The notes below the pieces were generated by a model. That model searched no databases and was not told where the DNA came from. It saw only the letters and a program-made list of their open reading frames with translations. From positions 1 to 64,000 of the forward strand of contig JAYFQF010000002.1 of assembly GCA_034927285.1 (NCBI GenBank): a stretch of DNA of 64,000 bases. Direction: 5' to 3'. Source of the stretch: JAYFQF01 sp034927285. Lineage in GTDB: Bacteria; Bacillota; Peptococcia; DRI-13; UBA5745. Shown piece by piece: positions 58,301-64,000 of this stretch (position 1 is the first letter of the stretch; each line of letters opens with the position of its first letter). Made by a program: the position numbers and the translations under genes.

Positions 58301-58328
58301 TTGATAAATCAGATATACATTATATACT
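58301..58328 (+). promoter_or_regulatory. Promoter of the quinone-reductase-like gene
   Basis: TTGATA (58301-58306), 16-nt spacer, TATACT (58323-58328), about 30 nt before the ribosome site. A GGTAAGTACC dyad lies just upstream (58273-58282). Confidence 0.55.
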
Positions 58329-58366
58329 CAAAGTGTAGCGCTACGTTGATCAAAGGAGGTATGACG

Positions 58367-58891
58367 ATGAAAACCCTGGTAATTGTTGCTCATCCGGATA
58401 TAGAAAAGTCGGTTATTAACAGGAGGTGGCTGGAGGAACTAAAAAAGCACCCGGAAAACTATACCGTCCATAACCTCTATCAGGCTTATCCCGATTGCAG
58501 GATCGACGTAAAAAAAGAACAAGAGCTGGTGGAATCCCACGGCGGCCTGGTCCTGCAGTTTCCGATATATTGGTTTAGCTGCCCGCCTCTGCTGAAAGCG
58601 TGGCTTGATCAGGTTCTTACCCACGGCTGGGCCTATGGCGGCGGCGATAAGCTGAAGGGCCGTAAAACCGCTATAGCCGTTACGGCCGGGATCAGCAAAG
58701 AGGATTACCGTGAAACAGGAAAATACCGCTGTACTCTGGAGCAGCTGCTGCTCCCCTTCGAAACCGTTTTTCTTTATGTCCAGGCGAACCCCCCTGCTTT
58801 TTTTGCCTTTTATGGGGCGGAAGATCAGCAATCGCTAAAGCTTGTGGAAAAAAGCGCCCAGAATTACTTAACTTTCTTAAACAATCTGTGA
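58367..58891 (+). CDS. Flavodoxin-fold NAD(P)H:quinone oxidoreductase (KefF/MdaB-like)
   Basis: The 174-aa product starts MKTLVIVAHPDIEKSVINRRW, the phosphate-binding start of the family. It has VLQFPIYWFSCPPLLKAWLDQVLTHGWAYG near residue 68, which contacts flavin, and AVTAGISKEDYRETG near 105. Such FMN/FAD enzymes reduce quinones in two-electron steps and protect against electrophiles. The start at 58367 lies 7 nt after AGGAGGT; another ATG two codons earlier is too close to it. It faces an HxlR regulator gene. Confidence 0.9.
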   Translation: MKTLVIVAHPDIEKSVINRRWLEELKKHPENYTVHNLYQAYPDCRIDVKKEQELVESHGGLVLQFPIYWFSCPPLLKAWLDQVLTHGWAYGGGDKLKGRKTAIAVTAGISKEDYRETGKYRCTLEQLLLPFETVFLYVQANPPAFFAFYGAEDQQSLKLVEKSAQNYLTFLNNL

Positions 58892-58903
58892 GATTACCGG
58901 ATG

Positions 58904-58945
58904 AAAAAAGGCTGAGCTTCCCCTTCGGAAAGTTCAGCCTTTTTC
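58904..58945. terminator. Bidirectional terminator
   Basis: AAAAAAGGCTGAGCTTCC, loop, GGAAAGTTCAGCCTTTTT, with T runs on both strands. It lies between the quinone-reductase and hxlR genes. Confidence 0.85.
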
Positions 58946-58953
58946 TTTTGCCG

Positions 58954-59325
58954 TCAGTCTTCTTCGCCTTTTGCCGGCATTGGCCCGGAGGCTCTGTTGC
59001 GTTCCCCCCATTGGCACATGGTGTCCAATACGGGGATCAGCGATAGTCCCCTTTCCGACAGAGAATACTCTACCTTGGGAGGAATCTGGGGATACTCCTT
59101 GCGGATGATTAATCCGTCACGTTCAAGTTCCTTCAGCACGATACTGAGGGTTTTAAAGGAAATCGTCCCCAGGCACCGCTTGAGCTCATTATGCCGCAGG
59201 ACTTTCTGTTCGGCCAAACAATATAAAACAATCATTTTGTACTTGCCGCCAATTAAAGAAAGCGTATACCCAAAACCGGTATCTTTTATCTTTATTCCCG
59301 GCGGTACGCAAGTGCCTGTGCTCAT
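58954..59325 (-). CDS. HxlR-family redox-type transcriptional regulator
   Basis: The 123-aa winged-helix protein shows the HxlR core SLIGGKYKMIVLYCLAEQKVLRHNELKRCLGTISFKTLSIVLKELERDGLIIRKEYPQIPPKVEYSLSERG in shortened form across residues about 24-95. Cysteine 6 (MSTGTC) sits at the place of the sensing cysteine of YodB/HypR-type members, which respond to quinones and disulfide stress. The start at 59325 follows GGGGGGT. It lies between two genes whose promoter regions share a 15-bp motif and is a likely repressor of both. Confidence 0.9.
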   Translation of the reverse strand: MSTGTCVPPGIKIKDTGFGYTLSLIGGKYKMIVLYCLAEQKVLRHNELKRCLGTISFKTLSIVLKELERDGLIIRKEYPQIPPKVEYSLSERGLSLIPVLDTMCQWGERNRASGPMPAKGEED

Positions 59326-59408
59326 CAGTTCCACCCCCCGAATCCGTACGCCCCGCGCAATGGCTCTCCTGCCCGCGTTCGTACTCTGAACTTTCGTGCT
59401 CTTATTAT

Positions 59409-59437
59409 ATTGTAATGAAAATATAGGGAATGCGCAA
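59409..59437 (-). promoter_or_regulatory. Promoter of the hxlR gene
   Basis: TTGCGC (59437-59432), 17-nt spacer, TACAAT (59414-59409) on the minus strand, about 80 nt before the start codon. Confidence 0.55.
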
Positions 59438-59487
59438 TTGGGCGCTTTTCATCCGCCGGGTGCAGGCATTGGACTCTTGCCTTTCTG

Positions 59488-59508
59488 CCCGTAAGCGATA
59501 TACTAAAG
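59488..59508 (+). promoter_or_regulatory. Motif AGCGATATACTAAAG at the metallo-beta-lactamase promoter
   Basis: TGCCCG, one or two bases, then AGCGATATACTAAAG occurs here and at about 58253-58273, upstream of the quinone-reductase gene. TATACT (59500-59505) can serve as -10 with TTGCCT upstream. The repeat flanks the HxlR regulator gene on both sides. Confidence 0.5.
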
Positions 59509-59535
59509 TCATATTCCCTGTAACGGAGGCGGAAA

Positions 59536-60756
59536 ATGACCAGACAAGAGAACTGCGGCGTTCCCGGGCCCAAAGATCCTGCCGGCGGGAGGCCTTTGCC
59601 GGCTAAATCACCAGGCACAGAAAGTCCTTCTCCCCAAGCAGAAGCTCCCTTCGGCGGCCTGACGGAAACGGTTCAGCCCCAGGGCTGGCAGTCGGCGCTG
59701 CCCAGGCCCCAATATAACAGCCATAAAAAACTAACGATTCCCGGGGAAACCTGGTATGAAGTCTACCGGGTAGCTCCGGATACCTACGCCCTTTATGAAC
59801 CGGGGCACTTCCAGGAAGTGATCTCTTTTTTGATTCTGGGACAGAAAAAAGCCCTGGCCTGGGATACCGGTATGGGCATCCGGCCTGTCCGGCCGGTGCT
59901 GGAGTATCTCACTCCCTTGCCCATCATCGCGCTGAACAGCCACAACCACTTCGATCACGTAGGCGGCAACCGGGAATTTCCCCTGGTTTACGGCTTTGAG
60001 CAGGAAGGCAGCCGGCAGCGGGCAGCTCTAGGCTATCCTCATGCCTTTCTGGCTCCCATGATGGGGCCGGATTCTCTGTCCCGGCAGCTGCCGCCGGGCT
60101 TCGATCCCGAAACCTATGCCATAGGCCCCTGGGAATTCGCCTCCCTTCAGGAGGAGAAAAAACGCTTATTGGCCCCGGAGGATGCCAAAGGCCACCGGGA
60201 ACCGCCGGAGCGGACCGGTGCTTTTGACGGACAGTCCGGGGTCCCTGACGGTGATACCGGCAGGGGACGCTCCGGAGATTCCTCGCCTTTTTGCCTTACC
60301 GGCGACGACGTCCCGGCCGGCTTCCCCTCTTCCCTGGCGCCTTATTTCCTGGGCCTTTCCCTGGAGCTGGGCGGCCGGCGGCTGGAGCTTCTGCATACGC
60401 CCGGCCACACCGGCGACAGTATCATGCTGCTGGACCGGAGCCAGGGTATTCTTTTCACCGGAGACACGGTCTATCCCGCTGCTTTATACGCTCATTTCGA
60501 CGACAGTCTCTATGGCCGTTCCTCCTTGGATATTTATTCAAAAACGATGCAAGATATACAAGCCCTGGCTCCTTTTGTCCGTCATTTATTTTGCTCTCAT
60601 AATTTCCCTGATAATTCCCCCCAGCTCTTAAATCGAATCAGCGAAGGCTTTATCTTATTGAAAAACAACGGATTTTCAGGGATTCCTGATTCAGAAGGGA
60701 ACCTCCGCCGGGATTTCGACGGGTTCTCCATCATTTTTCCGGCAAAAAACTTTTGA
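59536..60756 (+). CDS. Metallo-beta-lactamase-fold hydrolase
   Basis: The 406-aa product has the metal motif SHNHFDHVGG near residue 135, the second-metal region HTPGHTGDSIMLL near 295, GDTVYPAALYAHFDDS near 315 and SHN near 355. The first 65 residues are Pro/Gly-rich and look disordered. A further low-complexity insert rich in Asp, Gly and Arg lies near 220-255, making it longer than the usual 250-300 aa. GGAGGCGG precedes the ATG. Substrate unknown; glyoxalase-II-like or detoxifying activity is possible given the redox neighbours. Confidence 0.88.
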   Translation: MTRQENCGVPGPKDPAGGRPLPAKSPGTESPSPQAEAPFGGLTETVQPQGWQSALPRPQYNSHKKLTIPGETWYEVYRVAPDTYALYEPGHFQEVISFLILGQKKALAWDTGMGIRPVRPVLEYLTPLPIIALNSHNHFDHVGGNREFPLVYGFEQEGSRQRAALGYPHAFLAPMMGPDSLSRQLPPGFDPETYAIGPWEFASLQEEKKRLLAPEDAKGHREPPERTGAFDGQSGVPDGDTGRGRSGDSSPFCLTGDDVPAGFPSSLAPYFLGLSLELGGRRLELLHTPGHTGDSIMLLDRSQGILFTGDTVYPAALYAHFDDSLYGRSSLDIYSKTMQDIQALAPFVRHLFCSHNFPDNSPQLLNRISEGFILLKNNGFSGIPDSEGNLRRDFDGFSIIFPAKNF

Positions 60757-60764
60757 AAAAGGTA

Positions 60765-60793
60765 TTGCAATATCATGAATAAGTATGTATAAT
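60765..60793 (+). promoter_or_regulatory. Promoter of the amino-acid ABC transporter
   Basis: TTGCAA (60765-60770), 17-nt spacer, TATAAT (60788-60793), about 94 nt before the binding-protein start. Confidence 0.8.
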
Positions 60794-60886
60794 ACCCAAT
60801 GTCAGCAGTTGCGGCCTGGCCGCCTGCGGCTGGAAAATAAAAAGATGAGACCAGATCATCATTGCAAATTTTAGGAGGAGAAAAAG

Positions 60887-61720
60887 ATGAAGAAGCTTTT
60901 GACTATTTTGCTGGTATGTCTGATGGCCGTATCCATGCTGGCCGGCTGCGGCGGGAACGACGCCAATAATCCCCCGGCTGATAACGATCAGCCCCAAACC
61001 GGGAACGAAGGCCAGGACGCCGCGGAAAAAACTCTTTGGGAACAGATCCAGGAAGCCGGCGTGATCACCGTTGGAAACAGCCCTGATTACGAGCCCTACG
61101 AATACGAAGAGGGCGACGGCACCGTAGTGGGCTTTGATATCGACCTGCTGGACCTGATCTGCCAGGAACTGGGCATCAAATATGAGTTAGTCACCCTGAC
61201 CTTTGAAAACATCGAAACCGCAGTTCAGACAGGCCAGGTAAATGTCGGTATGTCCGGTTTGTCCGTCACCCCGGAACGTCAGCAGACCTTTGATTTCACC
61301 ACGCCTTACTTCAGCAGCGGCCAGGCCATCGCGGTGAACCCTGATTCCGGCTATACTACCATTGAGGATCTGGCCGGTAAAAAAATCACTGCCGGCATGG
61401 GCACCACCGGTATGGACGCTGCCCAGAAAAACATCCCCGACGCCGACGTCATCGGTATGGATAACTACGCCCTGGCCTTTATGCAGCTGAAAAACAAAGG
61501 CTGCGACGCCGCTGTGGCTGATCTGCCGGTAGTGCAGAAATACGCCGCCAAGGACGGCTTTACCATCCTGGAGCAGGTCTTGAGCTATGAGGATAACGCT
61601 ATCCTGGTAGCCAAAGGAAACGAAGACCTGGTGGAAGCTTTGAATGGCGCCATCGCTACCCTGAAAGAAAACGGCAAAATTGACGAGCTGACCCAGAAGT
61701 GGATGGTGGGCGAGGAATAA
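60887..61720 (+). CDS. Polar amino acid ABC transporter substrate-binding lipoprotein
   Basis: The 277-aa product has a lipoprotein signal (MKKLLTILLVCLMAVSMLA, GC) and a family-3 solute-binding fold: VITVGNSPDYEPYEYEEGDGTVVGFDIDLLDLICQELG near residue 60, VNVGMSGLSVTPERQQTFDFTTPYFSSGQAI near 117 and a last segment KIDELTQKWMVGEE. It binds a polar amino acid, perhaps basic or cystine; the ligand cannot be told. A terminator follows, so it is made in excess over the permease and ATPase. Confidence 0.94.
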   Translation: MKKLLTILLVCLMAVSMLAGCGGNDANNPPADNDQPQTGNEGQDAAEKTLWEQIQEAGVITVGNSPDYEPYEYEEGDGTVVGFDIDLLDLICQELGIKYELVTLTFENIETAVQTGQVNVGMSGLSVTPERQQTFDFTTPYFSSGQAIAVNPDSGYTTIEDLAGKKITAGMGTTGMDAAQKNIPDADVIGMDNYALAFMQLKNKGCDAAVADLPVVQKYAAKDGFTILEQVLSYEDNAILVAKGNEDLVEALNGAIATLKENGKIDELTQKWMVGEE

Positions 61721-61750
61721 ACTCCGCCCTTGATTCCCAATGGATAAGCC

Positions 61751-61785
61751 AAAAAAAGAGGCTGCAGGAGTCAGCCTCTTTTTTT
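61751..61785 (+). terminator. Terminator or attenuator after the binding-protein gene
   Basis: AAAAAAAGAGGCTG...CAGCCTCTTTTTTT forms a compact hairpin with eight T, between the binding-protein gene and its permease gene. Confidence 0.88.
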
Positions 61786-61816
61786 GCATATTTATTCTTT
61801 AATTCCTGGTATTTTG

Positions 61817-61845
61817 TTGAAAAAAGACCGTCAAGCTGATAATAT
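61817..61845 (+). promoter_or_regulatory. Second promoter, for the permease and ATPase genes
   Basis: TTGAAA (61817-61822), 17-nt spacer, TAATAT (61840-61845), about 50 nt before the permease start and behind the terminator. Confidence 0.6.
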
Positions 61846-61897
61846 TATACTCACCGGTCCGAAAATTCATGAATAAAAACCATTTGGGAGTGCTGTT

Positions 61898-62593
61898 ATG
61901 AGCAATATGGACTTTTCCCTGATCCTAAAGCATATGGACATCCTGCTTCTGGGAACGAAGCTGACGATTATTATGACCATCGGCGCCATCACCATCGGCG
62001 TGATCTTAGGCACGCTGCTGGGGTTAATGCGGGTTTCCCGCTCCGGTATTCTTAAGGGTATCGCGGCGGTATACCTGCAAATTTTCCGCGGCACTCCCAT
62101 GCTTTTACAGATCTGCTTTTTATATTTTGCCATTCCTTCGCTGACCTCTGCCCTGGGCATGCCTTTCAGCTGGAGCAACCCTCTTCTTCCCGACGCCGCC
62201 CTGGCGGGCATTATCGCCCTGGGGTTAAACAGCGGCGCTTATATCGCGGAGATCATCCGCTCGGGTATTCAAGGGGTGGATATCGGTCAGACGGAAGCCG
62301 CCCGGGCCCTGGGGCTGAATCATACCCAGACTATGCAGCTGATCATTCTGCCTCAGGCCTTCCGCCGGGTCATCCCCCCTTTGTGCAATGAGTTTATTGT
62401 GTTATTGAAAGATACCTCCCTGGTTTCCGCCATTGGAGCAAAAGAACTGATGTATCAGGCCAGGGCCATGGGCGCCAAATACTATGAATACTTTGTCTTC
62501 ATGATCGGCGCCGCCGTGGTGTATTTCTGCCTGACCTTTATTTTTACCCGGATCGCCAACTATATCGAGAGGAGACTGGCCGTCAGTGATTAA
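61898..62593 (+). CDS. Polar amino acid ABC transporter permease
   Basis: The 231-aa product has about five helices. It carries the His/Glu/Gln family features LQIFRGTPMLLQICFLYFAIP near residue 58, ALGLNSGAYIAEIIRSGIQGVDIGQTEAARALGLNHTQTMQLIILPQAFRRVIPPL in the coupling region (about 108-160) and FIVLLKDTSLVSAIG near 168. GGGAGTGCTGTT precedes the ATG. It overlaps the ATPase start by 8 nt. Confidence 0.94.
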   Translation: MSNMDFSLILKHMDILLLGTKLTIIMTIGAITIGVILGTLLGLMRVSRSGILKGIAAVYLQIFRGTPMLLQICFLYFAIPSLTSALGMPFSWSNPLLPDAALAGIIALGLNSGAYIAEIIRSGIQGVDIGQTEAARALGLNHTQTMQLIILPQAFRRVIPPLCNEFIVLLKDTSLVSAIGAKELMYQARAMGAKYYEYFVFMIGAAVVYFCLTFIFTRIANYIERRLAVSD

Positions 62594-63317
62594 CGTAACC
62601 GACCTGCATAAATCCTTCGGCAGCCACCATGTGCTGAAAGGGATAAACCTGAATGTGGCAAAGGGTTCGGTGGTCTGCATTATCGGTCCTTCCGGCTCCG
62701 GAAAATCCACTCTGCTGCGCTGCATGAATCTGTTGGAAACCCCGGACAAAGGCCATGTGCTGATCGACGGCGTGGATATCACCGACCCCAGGCAGGATAT
62801 TAACGTGCTGCGCACCGAAGCCGGCATGGTTTTTCAGCGCTTCAACCTGTTCCCCCACATGACGGTGCTGAAAAATATTACTTTGGCTCCCATGAAGGTC
62901 CGCAAGGTTTCCCAGGCCGAGGCCGAGGCCCAGGCCCACGAGGTGCTGCGCAGGGTGGGTCTGGAGGAAAAGGCGCTGTCATATCCAAAGCAGCTTTCCG
63001 GCGGTCAGCAGCAGCGGGTGGCCATCGCCCGGGCCCTGGCCATGAAGCCTAAGCTTTTCCTCTTCGACGAGCCCACCTCGGCCCTGGACCCGGAGCTGGT
63101 GGGCGAAGTGCTTGAGGTCATGAAGGGCATGGCCCAGGAGGGCACCACCATGGTGGTGGTCACCCACGAGATGGGCTTTGCTCAGGATGTGGCGGACCGG
63201 GTGGTCTTTATGGACGGCGGCGTCATCGTGGAAGACGACGTCCCGGAAGAAATCTTTACCAATCCCAAAAATGACCGGACCAAAATCTTTTTGGACCGGG
63301 TGCTGAATAAAAAATAA
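62586..63317 (+). CDS. Polar amino acid ABC transporter ATPase
   Basis: The 243-aa product has Walker A GPSGSGKSTLLRCMNLLE near residue 34, MVFQRFNLFPHMTVLKNITLAP near 80, signature LSGGQQQRVAIARALAM near 137, Walker B LFLFDEPTSALDPE and the switch VTHEMGFA. This is the GlnQ/HisP type. It starts with GTG at 62586, inside the end of the permease gene. It completes the importer. Confidence 0.95.
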   Translation: MINVTDLHKSFGSHHVLKGINLNVAKGSVVCIIGPSGSGKSTLLRCMNLLETPDKGHVLIDGVDITDPRQDINVLRTEAGMVFQRFNLFPHMTVLKNITLAPMKVRKVSQAEAEAQAHEVLRRVGLEEKALSYPKQLSGGQQQRVAIARALAMKPKLFLFDEPTSALDPELVGEVLEVMKGMAQEGTTMVVVTHEMGFAQDVADRVVFMDGGVIVEDDVPEEIFTNPKNDRTKIFLDRVLNKK

Positions 63318-63348
63318 GCTGCGGACCCAAGCGGTGTCCGCACTCCTG

Positions 63349-63383
63349 AACGCGTTCCCGGATTTCCGGCGGACGCGTTTTTT
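63349..63383 (+). terminator. Terminator of the amino-acid transporter operon
   Basis: AACGCGT...ACGCGTT with inner CCGGATTTCCGG pairing, followed by five T. The next 360 bp (63384-63743) are AT-rich and hold only the promoter at 63665-63693. Confidence 0.75.
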
Positions 63384-63664
63384 GTTTTCGCAAGAAGGCC
63401 GAAAGCACTTTCCTGCCGGCCCGGGCTGACCATCATTGAACCCGCGGCATATCAGAGAAATAACGGCGGGTTCCAAACCGGTCCACAGGGCAGGTAATTT
63501 ATCGTTTCGCCCTTAATCGCCAATTGACTAGGCCAATTATTTTGTAATTATTTTTTTATTGTTTTTTCTTAAAAAAGTAAGTTATAACTAACAATTTAGT
63601 TTCCCTCGGCTATCTTTAGTTAGTATTTGCTTACTCAATTATTTCTTTTTTGTTATTTTTCATA

Positions 63665-63693
63665 TTGAAATGACAATTCCCTTTTGTTATACT
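63665..63693 (+). promoter_or_regulatory. Promoter of the CDF gene
   Basis: TTGAAA (63665-63670), 17-nt spacer, TATACT (63688-63693), about 50 nt before the start codon. Confidence 0.7.
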
Positions 63694-63743
63694 TAAAAGT
63701 GCAAAGCTGCGGTTTTGCCAAAATCATCCCGGGAGGAACATCT

Positions 63744-64000
63744 ATGCACAATCCTCATCTGCCTCAATCCCCTGATCAAGGTACCGGACATCATGCCGGC
63801 GGCGTTACCGGTCAGAGCGTCCCACAGGAGACCGGCCCGGCCTTACGCGGCGCTGCCGCCGATGAAGCCCTCTGCGGCTCTGCCGCTGACGAATTCAGCC
63901 GGGTAGCCTACCGGGTCTCCCTGGTCTCCATCATCTGGAACGTCCTCCTTTCGGGGTTCAAGTTTTTTGCCGGTATTTTCGCCCATTCCGGGGCCATGAT
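63744..64000 (+). CDS. Cation diffusion facilitator family exporter, 5' part only
   Basis: Only the first 85 residues are in the window. After a disordered, His/Gly/Ala-rich cytoplasmic tail of about 53 residues, the first helix begins RVSLVSIIWNVLLSGFKFFAGIFAHSGAM, which is the usual opening of CDF metal/proton antiporters (N..LS..K..AG...S.A). These export zinc, iron or manganese ions. GGGAGGAACATCT precedes the ATG. The tail is longer than usual. Confidence 0.8.
   Translation, partial: MHNPHLPQSPDQGTGHHAGGVTGQSVPQETGPALRGAAADEALCGSAADEFSRVAYRVSLVSIIWNVLLSGFKFFAGIFAHSGAM

Overview
The window reads as a moderately GC-rich, spore-forming member of the Clostridia (Firmicutes). It has CodY, a large Bacillus/Clostridium-type SRP RNA, Ku plus a multidomain LigD, CotF-like coat genes, MocR, HxlR and YtrA-type GntR regulators, strong AGGAGG ribosome binding sites and many TTG/GTG starts. 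Genus cannot be assigned from the sequence. There are no insertion sequences, phage genes or CRISPR arrays.

Layout. 0-6.4 kb: the promoter and leader of an rRNA operon leaving the left edge, then (minus strand) a 32-aa membrane peptide, hpf, a cold-shock gene, comFC, codY and the SRP RNA. A tandem repeat lies upstream of the SRP RNA, followed by a plus-strand gntR-ABC operon. 6.5-16.2 kb: a minus-strand catabolic operon (TAXI-TRAP transporter, AA_synth protein, 3-hydroxyisobutyrate-dehydrogenase-like enzyme, AEC permease, fumarate-reductase-like flavoprotein) behind a near-consensus sigma-54 promoter, with its probable enhancer-binding regulator next to it. 16.4-18.7 kb: a C26 amidase, an M19 dipeptidase and a small gene. 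18.9-31.3 kb: a long minus-strand operon for peptide uptake and use (oppABCDF, serine hydrolase, LD-carboxypeptidase, alanine dehydrogenase, CoA-disulfide-reductase-like enzyme) divergent from a MocR regulator. 31.4-38.1 kb: a GcvH-like protein, EPSP-synthase-like and dehydroquinate-synthase-like proteins lacking key active-site residues, and a gtrB-gtrA-gtrII glucosylation module. 38.3-43.8 kb: amidase, cupin, an acidic-repeat protein, a VTT membrane protein, a secreted protein, tRNA-Ser(GGA) and two coat-type genes. 43.9-49.8 kb: ligD-ku, a toroid-like protein and an NCS1 permease behind a second sigma-54-type promoter. 50-56.7 kb: a nitrogenase-like cluster (NifH/NifD/NifK homologues) embedded in a metal-chelate/cobalamin-type ABC transporter, behind a highly structured leader. 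56.8-64 kb: a lipoprotein, an HxlR redox module, a metallo-beta-lactamase, an amino-acid ABC transporter and the start of a CDF exporter.

The most notable system is the nitrogenase-like cluster at 50.1-56.7 kb. Its NifH homologue carries an in-frame TAG exactly at the conserved lysine of the GCDPKADST motif, while the rest of the reading frame is intact. Other observations are a two-promoter sigma-54 regulon sharing a 12-bp upstream motif, a group of enzymes whose key lysines are replaced, two homologous 100-bp promoter-upstream elements 24 kb apart, and a tandem inverted-repeat element abutting the SRP RNA promoter. All alignments were made by eye.
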